Source: Spirodela intermedia (lineage: Eukaryota; Streptophyta; Magnoliopsida; Alismatales; Araceae). Taken from it: 64,000 bases of DNA. The position numbers and the translations under genes are program-made. The stretch lies in NCBI GenBank assembly GCA_902729315.2, contig LR746269.1, positions 3,544,001 to 3,608,000 of the forward strand, given 5' to 3'. Shown here in pieces: positions 27,401 through 37,627 of the stretch (its first letter is position 1; every line of letters begins with the position of its first letter). Under the pieces are notes generated by a model that made no database searches, was not told the DNA's origin, and saw only the letters and a program-made list of their open reading frames with translations.

Positions 27401-29067
27401 GAAGGTCGTATGTTCTGAAATTCTCATCGTTCTACTTGAGGAAGCTGTCTATTTGTCGCAGGGAACTATTATGGGTTTAGCTGCCTTGACTAAGCCAGAA
27501 GTAGTTGACATGATCGAGGCTGCCGCACTTCTCTCTCCGATATCTTATTTAGACCATATCAGCTCTCAACTGGTGCTTAGAGCAGTTGGAATGCATCTGG
27601 ATCAGGTATTGTATGGATCAGAGGTCATATGGGAGAAGATATATGGAGCTTTTGTACTAGCCATTCAGTAAATTTGTGCAACAATGACCACTGTTGTGTC
27701 TATGGCAGGTGCTTCTCACAATGGGTATCCACGAGCTTAACTTCAGAAAGTCTGTTTCCACTTCCGTCCGCATACTCATGATTTTCTCAATCTACCGTAG
27801 TATACCACTGTGCTTGCCAATGTTCATTGCCTATGTTTTCATCTTATGTACAGTGACCTTGGGGTTCGGATAATGGACTACTTATGCGATGGCTTCATGG
27901 ACTGTGGCAACATCCTGTCGGCCATCACAGGTACACCCCACCTGTCCCCTGGCCTTCTTGCTACTCGGGCGTCCATCCATCAGCTTTTAGGTCGACATTT
28001 CATTCATTTTAATATTCTTGAATCAGTGTTGAAGCTGGTGCCCTAGTTTTGCTCGAATGTGCTATCTCCAACACTAACCTGCGGCCCCTTCCCTTTTCGG
28101 TCACCCCTTGGGGTCGGAAATAGCCCCTATATCAGCTCAAATTACAGATTTTACTTGTCTAAACACTGAACTGTTTCGAAGAGTTACGATCCTTCCGACC
28201 GATTTTTCCTGGTTCAAAGCTTCACGGCCAGCTTATATCTTACGTCCCTACGCATATCAATCAATCGTCCACGGTATTCATTGATATGAGCGATTGCCAC
28301 CACCGGATTAACGAACTAAACTTGTTGAGAGGCAGTAGCTGATAAGGCTAGTGCCGCAGCTGCTGGGCCACCAGAAGAAGCTGATGCGGAGTTGATGCCA
28401 GGGTCTGAAATTATGGAGGGCGACGACTATCTGAGCCGGTGGGAGCTCCGCTCACTGTTTCTCTCTTGTGGCAGGGAAGAATTGTTGCTTCAATGATTCT
28501 CGCGTGGAGTATTATCTGGAGTACGAACCACATCCATCTTCGGTGAAGAACATCAACCATCTCTTCCAAAGTTAGTCTGCGTCCAATTCATCGTCTCTCC
28601 ATCATGCGTTCCATTCCGTCTTCACCATACCTAGCTATTCTGATGCATCAGACATCGTCTGCCACCACGAATGAGCTAATGAATCTCTCTCCCCCTGTCA
28701 TTTCTACGGAGATAGCTAACTACACTCGCCTGCAGTGATCCGAAAGGGCACCTTCACCAAGTACGACTACGGCGTGTGGGGCAACCTGAAGCACTACGGG
28801 CGGATGCATCCGCCGCCGTACGATCTCGCGGCAATTCCCAAGTCGTTGCCTCTGTGGATGGCTTACGGCGGCAACGATGCGCTGGCGGACACGACCGACG
28901 TAGAGCGGATGATGCGGGGGCTGAGCTCGGAGCCGGAGACGGTGTACCTTGATTCGTACGGCCACATCGACTTCATCTACAGCGTGAACGCTAAGGTCGA
29001 TATCTACGACAAGATGATCAGTTTCTTCAGCTCCTGCGGCCAGGCTGCAAGCATCTGGTCGGCGTAG
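24496..29067 (+). CDS. LIP1: Acid lipase / triacylglycerol lipase, LIP1-type
   Basis: This is an alpha/beta hydrolase of the gastric/lysosomal acid lipase family, expected to hydrolyse triacylglycerol or related esters in the secretory or vacuolar system. Nine exons, 24496-24672, 25879-25989, 26969-27109, 27251-27361, 27462-27605, 27709-27749, 27854-27930, 28475-28570 and 28736-29067, join to 409 residues plus TAG, close to the ~393 residues I recall for Arabidopsis LIP1. The N-terminus (LLLFPFVLFMLLLW) is a signal peptide. The lipase N-region follows (YACTEHVVQTDDGFLLAVQR), then the oxyanion segment LQHGLF, DVWVGNVRGT and the nucleophile elbow GHSQG (Ser179). The acid lies in GGNDALADTTDVE and the His in SYGHIDF (about His376). 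NCCFNDSRVEYYLEYEPHPS is a strong lineage signature. Two codons are split by introns (N at exons 6/7, M at exons 8/9). The triad is complete and no break is seen. The IRX14 gene downstream is convergent. Confidence 0.95.
28330..28445 (+). other. Coding-like patch inside lipase intron 7
   Basis: Within the intron 27931-28474 one frame reads an Ala/Glu-rich stretch and then EGDDYLSRWELRSLF without a stop and with raised GC. It is not part of the lipase alignment. It could be a captured fragment or chance. Confidence 0.2.
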
Positions 29068-29569
29068 GTTGTGCCACACGCTTGTAAATAAAGGAATGAA
29101 TGCATCACTTCCACGTGATATTGTACTCTCATTCAGAGAGATTCGTTTCAGGTGACGCCTCCGTCTTGGAGAGATCTTCGCATGCATGCACGGAAGGCCA
29201 TCTGTTCCAGATAAAATCCAGCATCTCGGTTAGTTCAAATTCCAAGTTTCGCCAGCAACATGAGCATTCCTTGGTGACGAACTGGAGATCGCTGGCCCAA
29301 GGGTTTCCCTCAACTGGCCAATCCAGCGAGGGAGCCCCTAGCCTTAGATTTTAGACTTCAAATTCGGCAAGCATTCGACGACTCAAGAACTTCAAAGGAT
29401 GAGATGCCATCAGACGAGGGCCAGAGCCTCGCGTCATCGTCAATAGAGTGCAGCGTGCCCATCAAAGTGCCAGAAAGTTTTGTAGTTGACCCCAAGTTCT
29501 TCCTGTGTCCTGTGCTCAATGGAGCTCTTTGCTATGGCTGACGTTGCCTGCTACACCCTTGCGGCCCAC

Positions 29570-30985
29570 TTTCAGGTGGGAAAAAACCTGAAGCTCATCT
29601 GACGAAAGATACCCAGACTGGCGAACCCCTCCCCGCCGGAACGGGCGTATATTTCCTCGTCCAGACAGCGAAGCTGATCATTATCATCGTCAATGGTACG
29701 CACCCGCTCCACATGTACGGGTGACTTCTTCAGGTACACGGCCGCGCATTCCCTGATTGCTTTCAGGCGGTCCACGCCCTCATCAGGCTAGGGCAACATA
29801 TCACAAGGGCCTCCGGGCCGTGGTTCGAGATACAGCAACGCGTGATGTGGAGCTCCTTCAGCGCCAATCCTTCGGGGGAAATGCAAGGGATTTCACCATC
29901 TCCTATGGTCTCCATACGAACCACGGCGAGGTGCTCTAGCTTCCGACAGCTGCTTGTGATGAGCCCCAGGCTCGCTCCGTCGGCTTCACCCCACTGAGCA
30001 CCAGCTCCTGCAGGTTAAGGCACCGGTGCGCAGTGGCGGAAAGCCAGTAATGTGACTTATCGACCAAGCTTCACCCTCCCGCCAGGTGAAGGACCTCCAG
30101 ACTCGGCCATGACGATACGCCGGAGAGCCGCCGGTCCGTAACCGGCGTATTCACTAAATGGAGTCTGACCAGACCTCGGACTCGTTGGGGAAGCTCCTCC
30201 AGCAGGCTATCCCAATTCCCAAGACATTCGATAACCTGAGAATGTGGAGGTTGGGGAAGGCGGCGACGAGAGGGAAGATGCATTCCACATGGAACCAAAT
30301 GAGGGAGATTACCTTCAGTGAAGGAGCGCTCCACGGGGAAACCACGATATCGTCAGTACAATCCTCGAGGAGCATAACTGAGATCTCCTCCAAAAGGGGG
30401 CAGTGAGCGAGCATGGCGCTGATGCCTTTGGTGCCGAAGTTACAATCGACGCAGGAAAGCTGGCGGAAGCGGGAGCAATTCTTCGCGAGGGTCACCATAC
30501 CGCGGTAGGAGATCTGGCGGCACGCGCCGAGTTTGAGGCGAACGAGATTAGGACAGCGGGCGGAGATAAGAGCGACGGCCTCGTCCCCGATGCTATTCAT
30601 CTAGAGATCCCACTCGAGAGTCAAATCCGAGACGGCGTCGAAGCGCTGGGAGAGGGCGAACGCAACCAGCAGCAGCTGGGGGGGTGTTAGCAAGGTAGAA
30701 TCGTGGCGGATGCAACCCTCCGCCGCCAGCCACCTCTTGGAGACGAGGGCGTACCTGTGTCCACGACGCCCAGCGACCGGAAAACCATCGGGAGCCACTC
30801 GTCGGGGAGATCGCGGAGGACAACCATAGGTGCCGCGGAGGTCGAAGGAGGAAAGTGGGGTGGCAAGGCTGGACGGAGCGGCGAACTTGGGCAAGGAGGC
30901 GGACAAACCCATACACGGAGGAGCGCCTGCGAAGAGACCTACAAGTGAGGACGTCAGATTCTTTTACTTCACCCACGCTCTGCAA
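29570..30985 (-). pseudogene. F-box/LRR protein pseudogene A (VFB/SKIP2-like)
   Basis: Plant VFB/SKIP2 proteins are intronless substrate receptors of SCF ubiquitin ligases. Reading down the minus strand, family segments appear in order but in changing frames. The F-box start is DLPDEWLPMVFRSLG (about 30820). Then come LVSKRWLAAEG, then IGDEAVALISARCPNLVRLKLG and the LRR region at 30154-30600. VIECLGNWDSLLEELPQ lies in another frame (30071-30334), LNLQELVLSGVKPTE near 29990, and GLITSSCRKLEHLAV in yet another frame. At least four frame changes and an in-frame stop before 30600 rule out an intact product. It lies 500 bp after the lipase stop. Confidence 0.85.
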
Positions 30986-31127
30986 TATAACGTGGCCGTG
31001 GAGACGTAGGGTAACTCTGAGCTCACCAACTGGATCTAAGCCGGTTCAAACCCTAATCGGGTATCAAACCACCGCTTAGAGGGACTAGAGCTTTATACTG
31101 ACTCCTGTTTTCGTTTGACAACATTTC

Positions 31128-31335
31128 CCTAACTTCCTTGTGCAGAAAGTCAAGATGAGTCAGTGAAGTTATTCCGATCCTTTACACAATTAAAAACGTA
31201 GATTATGGAATTAACGACGTTTCACTGCTGATGGCCAATTCACGGCTAGACAAATAAATCTTGGTCTTCATTGGCGTCCGAACCCCAATTTTTTTCTAGG
31301 CCTCTAATCTTTTCAGACGGACCACCCCCCTCCAC
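31128..31335. repeat. Duplicated flank, copy 1 (partner near 36805-37020)
   Basis: The block contains the strings AATTAAAAACGTAGATT and TCTTCATTGGCGTCC and resembles 36805-37020 over about 200 bases with small gaps. A shorter related flank beside F-box pseudogene B (36130-36200) shares TTTGACAACATTTCC. It is part of the segmental duplication described in the findings. Confidence 0.7.
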
Positions 31336-31439
31336 CTAGAGTGAAGTACATTTCTTTTGCATAACTTCGATCTGCTCCTTCAAACTTGCAAATATATTCA
31401 TCATGATTCAATATAAGATCATATCAGCCTGCAAGTGTC

Positions 31440-34400
31440 ATGAGGGATCAGCTTCCATGCCCTCCACCTCTCAATAAATTTTTTGGAGCGTAGTGTTCAT
31501 TTCCCCAAGACCTTAGTACTGTCAACACTTACTAGTTAGTGATACCTAACATCAATATGCTTGATCCTTTCATAGTACATATAATTTTTAGTTAAATGTG
31601 TAATGTTTTGGTTATCGTAATACAATGGAGTTATTCCGATAGTAAGTTGAAATTACCAACCAAACCTTTTAGTCATAATGCTTATTTCACTCCTTTTATC
31701 ATTATCATATATTCTCTCTATCATCAACAAGACTCTGTTATACTATAGAATAATATGCTAACTAATATTAAAACCTAAAAGTGTAAAAACATAACATGTC
31801 ACATATCTCCTCTTATCTAGATCACTAGCATAAATCAACATAGTAAATCAGCTGACTAATGTCACTACTTCTCTTCTAAAATACTAAACTCACATTTGAA
31901 GCACCTCTTAAATAACAAAGTATCCACTTTACAACTTCTTAGTAGGCCTTCCCTAAATTTCTCATTTACCAGCTAAACATATTAGCAACTTAAAAAATGT
32001 TAGGCCAAGTGCATACCATAGCATACATAATGTTATCAAGTGTGCTCACATATGGAACTTTGTTCATCAGTTATATCTCTTTCTCCATCTTCAATGAATT
32101 TTCGATAAAGAATTTGAAAGGAGCCACTATATAGTATTTTTCACATACTATTTTTGAGACAAGTATAACCGTTTTAGTGCTATGGTCTCTATATATCTCT
32201 ATACTTGAAATCTTATTTACTGTTTTGAGATTTTTCATTTCAAATTGGCTACTTTATTGAGATTTCAAAAGAATAATATCTAACATGTTCTTGACAAGAA
32301 TTAATGTGTCATCAACATATAGAAACATAGATAAGTTAACCATCATAATCATTTTTTATGCATAATGATTATAATCATTTTTAATATAATTTTGACTCAG
32401 CATAAGCATATCAAACCTTATGTACCACCATCTTGGAGCTTGATTCAAGCCATAAAAAAGTTCTGCAATAAACACAATCTTATTTGTCAAGAACTATGAA
32501 ACCTTCTAATTGATAAGTGTAAATTTGTTCTTCTAGGTTGTCATGTAAGCACATTATCTTAGGATCTAGTTACTCTAACATTAAATCAAGTAAAGCAACA
32601 ACAACGAGCAAAGCACAAATTAATATCTTGTCTCACCATAAGAGATAGTACCTCTTTGAAATCAATGTCATCTTGTTGTGTTAAATATTTTGCCACTAAA
32701 TGTGCCTTGAATTTAATATCTTCACCACCTATGGTTCCTTCATTCTTCTTAGAAACTTACTTGCACTCCACAATCGTCTAACCAAGTGGTATTTTGACTA
32801 ATTTTAACATCTTGTTTTTCTATAAAAAATTTATCTTCTTAGAAAACTCGCCACATATGATGCTGCCCACCACATAAGCATTCTACTTTGGCAAGGAAAG
32901 TGAACGTTCAGTGGACGTACCTAGAGGCACTCACCCCATCCTAGGAATGACAGCGTGCGGAAAGGATAGTGATTGGTTACGTGGAATCGATTCCAGTGAC
33001 CGGAATTCTGTCACTTAGAAGACTTGTCTAATACAATAACTTCCTTATAAGAACATGCTTTTATCCCATTAACTTCACCTATAAAAAATATAGCAAATCA
33101 TACTAAGTTAAAATACCTACTAAATGGTCTGATCATTCCTCACTATCTATTTGTCGTAATACTAGACTACCTTTGAAGGACTTGTTATGGTGCATTACTC
33201 TTTGACATATTTTCTTGGATTTCCATTATCTCCCTCTTGCATTGTAATTTTTTAAAGGCTTCACCTCTAGCTCTCCTTGTTTGTTGCCAACTTGATCTTC
33301 ACTATTTGTTATTGAATTATCTCCTACTTGAACATCACATATTCATAAAAAGTCATATCTCTCTTGATTGTGAACTTGCATGATTGAGGATCAATGCACA
33401 ATAATCAATATATTTTCACACCTTATGTTTGTACATATTCCATTAACATGAACTTATTCACCTTAGGCTCTAACTTGTCACCTGTGACATGAGCACAGAT
33501 AGATCATTTGGAAATTATAAGTTGGCAATAATTGGAAGGAGAACCAGACTCTATCTCCTCAAAAGTTTTTAATTTAATTGTTGTAGATGGAGATCTAATG
33601 ACCGAATAGCATGTTGTGTTCATAACTTTAGTCCAAAAACCCTTTGATAGACTGACCCAAGATAACATATTTCTCACATATTCTAAGAGTATTGTTTATT
33701 TATTCTATAACATCATCCTATTATGGTGTTCCTACCAAAGTGTGATGTCCAACAACACATTAAATCATACCATTGTCAAATTCATCCAAGTAAAATTTCA
33801 TACCATTGTTGTATAAAAGTGCTCGATTTACTTACCAATTTATCATTCAATTAATGTCTTATGTTTTTTGAATGTGATGAACACCTCACTTTTCTTCTTG
33901 AGAAAATATATATAATTTTTCCTAAAAAAGTCACAAATAAAGGTTAACAAATAACTAAATCAGCCTTTGAGATAACTAAAACAAGACCCTAAAGGTTAGA
34001 GTACATGTAATCTACAATATCTTTACTCATGAATTGTAGTACTACACTTCACACTACATTATTCATCAAATCCAAATGCTCATATAAATCAAATTTTCTA
34101 ATCTTCTAACCTACAAATAAACCATTTCTTGAGCTCTATCATACCTCTCCTATTCATATGACCTAATTGCATATGCCATAGTTGACTAGACCCATTTGAA
34201 TCATGTGTCACATTGACACTATTTCTAAATTTTGTCCCATAGATGATAAAGACTGACAATCATCTTTATCTTCATCACAATCAAAACACCTTTAAGAGCT
34301 CGTAACATAGTATTCTTTGTTGAGTAATGATGCACAAACTTATCTAAAGTACTTAAAGAGATCTTCTTCTTCAACTTTGGAATATGATGTATTTATAAAG

Positions 34401-34655
34401 TTCTAGTGATGTATTTATACCAATTGTTGCAACACTAATAGGGTTATCATCACTTAATATCAAAATATCATTATTTACTAGGGTGTAAATAGAAAATTAG
34501 TCTTTAAGAAGACACATGAAAGATACAACTTGTATCAAGAATCCAATCATCTTCCAAAGAACCATTAGAAATTAATAAAATATTATCTTGAATAGTCTTA
34601 TCTTGAATAATATTCATTGAGCCACAGGAATATTCATTTTGAATCTTTCCTTTTC
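31440..34655 (-). mobile_element. Degenerate Ty1/copia retrotransposon
   Basis: Minus-strand fragments in changing frames match copia polyprotein motifs in the diagnostic order. Protease: DDWILDTSCIFHVSS at about 34510-34555. Integrase: FWTKVMNTTCY followed by RSPSTTIKLKTFEEI at about 33540-33650. Reverse transcriptase: an EEQIY..QLEGF stretch near 32480-32560 and the active site YVDDTLIL at about 32300-32322. RNase H: YYDNQNITHLTKNYMYYERI then KHIDVRYH at about 31545-31625. Stops and frameshifts are frequent and I cannot find the LTRs or a gag zinc knuckle, so it is an old, end-truncated copy. It sits between F-box pseudogenes A and B. Confidence 0.85.
32885..33010. other. GC-richer insert within the copia remnant
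   Basis: About 125 bases of balanced composition interrupt the AT-rich copia sequence between its integrase and reverse transcriptase parts. I cannot read copia protein across it and do not recognise it. Confidence 0.3.
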
Positions 34656-34659
34656 CTTC

Positions 34660-35990
34660 AACTTTGGACAACTTCGCCAACTTTGTTCAAGTAGACGGCC
34701 ACGGATTCCATCATTGCTTTCAGTCACTCGACACCCTCATTTGTTACCCCCCGCACTTCACCACAATCTTCATGAGACTACATAAACCACCCCCCAAAAA
34801 GAGCCTCCATGCTCAAGTTAGAGAGAGGGCAATCCCTAATGTAGAGCTCTTTCAGCGCCAGGCATTTGGAGGAAATGAAAGAGATTTCACTATCTCCAAT
34901 GGTCTCGCTGCGACCCAGGATGGAGGCGATTCAGCTTCCGACAGCTATTAGCGATGAGCCCCAAGCTCACTGCCGTCGGGTTCACTCCAATGAACAGTAG
35001 CTCCTGGAGATTAGGGCACCGGCGCGCAATGGCGGAAAGCCAGTCACCACAAATTCGATTTGTCAACCAACCGTCGGACTCCCCCGCGTGCACCTGGTGA
35101 AGGACCTCCAGCTTCGGGAACGAGGAAATGCCAGAGAGCCCCCGGTCGTTAACATGGATCGACTCGAGCCAGACTTGAACCAGCCGTCGTACTTGGTCAG
35201 AAATCTCCTGCAGTGGAGATTTCCCGCAGCGACCAGAGGCGCGAAGCGTTGCCCATCGCAGTGGAGGTCCGCGAGAGTGATGACCTTCAGTGATGAAGCA
35301 CCCCCCGGGGGGGCCACGACGTCCTCAGTTCAGCAGGGGAAGTGAGCGAACTCGGCGCTTATGCCACCTGAGCCGAAGTTACAGGTGACTCAGGAAACCT
35401 GCGGAGGGGGGAGCAGTTCCTCGCGAGGGTGACCATACCATGGTAGGAGATCCGGCTGCCTGCGCCGAGTCTGAGGGGGACGAGAATTGGACAGCGGGCG
35501 GAGATAAGAGCGACCACCTCGTCCCCTGCTATACATCCAGCGCTTCGAGTTCAGAGTGAAATCCAAGACGGCGTTGAAGCGCTGGAAGAGGGCGGAGGCA
35601 ACCATATGCAGTTGGGCGGGGGCAGTAAGCTAGAGTCGGCGGTGGGTGGCCCCCTCTACCGCCAGCCACCTCGTGCAGACAAGGGTGCACACTTTCCGGA
35701 GCCTGGAGCCCATCAACTGAAAAACCATCGTCAGTCGCCAGGCACTAGACAGGAGACCGAGGGTGTGATCCCTCCGCTCTTCGCCGCACATGCCATCGGG
35801 GCTGGAGAGGCTGGAATCGAGGCCGTCGGGTTGGACCACTATTGGTGCAGCGGAGGTCGAAGGGAGGAGAGAGTGTTGCTGAGGTAGGACGGAGCGGGGA
35901 ACTAGCAGACCATTCCAAGGGGGAGCGATTGCAAGGAGAGCTACGACTGAGGACGTAAAAATTTTTCATCCACGCACACGCTTTGCTACT
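34660..35990 (-). pseudogene. F-box/LRR protein pseudogene B (second VFB/SKIP2-like copy)
   Basis: This is a second, more eroded copy of pseudogene A in the same orientation. The clearest protein stretch is WLSAIARRCPNLQELLFIGV followed by NPTAVSLGLIANSCRKLNRL (34940-35060). DNA similarity to copy A is visible along its length, for example GGAGATTTCAC beside CATCTCC/CTATCTCC (copy A 29888-29905, copy B 34878-34897), and the CTCGCGAGGGTGACCATACCA region (35418 here, 30486 in A). The 5' end on the minus strand, including the F-box, is scrambled. Its 3' end directly abuts the copia remnant. Confidence 0.8.
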
Positions 35991-36235
35991 CGACTGGCGA
36001 GCAGACAAATAACTCCTAACTCACCAACTAGAACTAAGGCTGTTGCAACTCTAAACGGGTATCAAGCTGGGACTAAGGGAGACAACGCAGCTTCAACTCA
36101 ATCGCCCCCTATGCTGATCAGTTATACTATGTGCATTTGACAACATTTCCGTACCTTCTTTATGAATGGGTCGAGACGACGATCGATGTCAGTGATGAGT
36201 AATTTGGGCTAAAGATCAATACATAAGGTTCGCCA

Positions 36236-36445
36236 GATAAGCTGATAACAACCCCAGTTTCTGACCTCAACATGCTCACACGTCCTGAGTGATGTCATTT
36301 CATCCCGCTGCTCTCTGCGGGAGTAGCGCCGGGACCTACAGGCTCTGTTGGAGAGGCAGAAAATTAATGGACACTGAACTTTGAAGAAGAAATTTGCAAG
36401 AGAAAGCAAGAGGAGGGGACCTTCCAAGACCCCAGGAGATTAAAG
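36236..36445 (-). pseudogene. Partial copy of the last IRX14 exon
   Basis: The sequence resembles 37590-37925. It shares TTTCTGACCTC, GCTCACACGTCCTGAGTGA versus GCTCACACTTCCTGAGTGA, CGCCGGGAC, GAGGCAGAAAATTAA, ACTTTGAAGAAG and GGACCTTCCAA in the same order. The copy keeps the 3' part of the exon (the basic tail and stop region) and the adjoining intron end. It lacks about 115 internal bases, including the exon's 5' half and the splice acceptor. It therefore cannot be spliced as the real exon is. Confidence 0.75.
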
Positions 36446-36609
36446 ACGGCTAGCCTTGTACGTCATTCATTGATAACCGTAGGATAGCTTCGGCAAATGA
36501 AGAATCCCTCCATTTGAATTTGTCATGACATTGAGCTCAAATAAAAGAATAGACCAATAAAAATTCAAATGATTAATCTTTTTATCATGACACTTGCACT
36601 CAGAATCCC

Positions 36610-36830
36610 TCTCTGTCATACGGCCGCATTGTCGATATATACGAATCGGTTTCTTCAGCTCCTAGCTGAAGAAACAACCCGTAGCTTGTAGGCGTGATCC
36701 CTGGGGTTAGATATCGGTTCAGATGTCTCATCTTGGCGAGATCTTCGCTCTCACAGAGGCCCTGTGCTTCAGACAAAATACTCGTTCAACCCCTATATTT
36801 GAACGTTCCTTGGAAATCGCCGCCATGTTA
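36610..36830 (+). pseudogene. Decayed copy of the lipase 3' end
   Basis: It contains TACGGCCGCATTGTCGATAT, TTTCTTCAGCTCCT and CTTGGCGAGATCTTCGC, then CAGACAAAAT. These match the lipase last exon and 3' region at 28958-29220 (TACGGCCACAT.., GTCGATATCTACGA, TTTCTTCAGCTCCT, CTTGGAGAGATCTTCGC, CAGATAAAAT) in the same order, with indels. No protein could be made from it. Confidence 0.7.
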
Positions 36831-37030
36831 ATTTGTGCGAAGGTCAAGATGATGGAACTGAAGTCTTCCAATACTTGCCGGTGAGGAGTAATACGCACAT
36901 AATTAAAAACGTAGATTTAAAAACTGTGGCCTATTCACAGCTAGAAAGTGAATTATGGCCTTCATTGGCGTTCTGAGAACCCCAGATATATTATTTTTCC
37001 AGGAACATGAAATTTTCAGATCGACCCGCT
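36805..37030. repeat. Duplicated flank, copy 2 (partner 31128-31335)
   Basis: It shares TAATTAAAAACGTAGATT, CCTTCATTGGCGTTC and a GGTCAAGATGATGGAACTGAAG-like string with the flank after pseudogene A. It follows the decayed lipase 3' end directly, so the F-box segment that separates these two parts in copy 1 is missing here. Confidence 0.7.
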
Positions 37031-37184
37031 TCCAAGAACGAGTCACATACCCACCTCTGTCTTTCAATAAAATATTCTTGAAAGAGTCGAGGCATCGGCT
37101 TCTTTACCCTCTATCTTTCAATAATTTTTTTGAAGCAGGTTGTCCAACTCGAGACCCAAGCAGCAGTTGCGGCCAGAGAGAAGC

Positions 37185-37292
37185 GGGAAAGAGAGAGAGA
37201 GAGAGACCGAGACAGAGACAGAGACAGAGAGAGGCAGAGACAGAGAGACAGAGAGACAGAGAGAGGGAGAGAGAGAGAGAGGGAAAGAGATC
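37185..37292. repeat. Compound (GA)n / GAGACA microsatellite
   Basis: GAGA runs interspersed with GAGACA units lie about 340 bases beyond the IRX14 stop. The Ser/Leu- and Arg/Glu-rich open frames here are translations of this repeat and are not genes. Confidence 0.95.
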
Positions 37293-37627
37293 CAAAGGTC
37301 CACAAGTCATATGAAGAGGCATTACTAGTTAGCGATGAATAATGCTGTGAGAAAACTCCAAGAAGACAAAAGAATATTATGCTACCTCTTACCGAAGTTC
37401 CATGCAATATATACTTTGAGAAATGCTTTTCCCCTATGAACACAGCAGAGGCAGGCTCAGTCTTCCATGGCGACTAGCCTTTGGAGGATCTTGGAACTGA
37501 TAGCAGGGAGAGATCACTGGATTAGCATTTGAGTCATTTATATCCAATAGAGTAAATCAAGATTGATCAAGACAGACGATTAACAAGACAAGCTGACATG
37601 AACCCTAGTTTCTGACCTCTAACACGC

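Noticed and set aside
30154-30600. Intact 148-codon LRR protein gene
   Set aside because: It is the middle of a VFB-like protein; the F-box and C-terminal repeats are in other frames, so it is part of a pseudogene.
37104-37443. Ser/Leu-rich and Arg/Glu-rich open frames of 60-119 codons
   Set aside because: Direct translations of the compound GA microsatellite.
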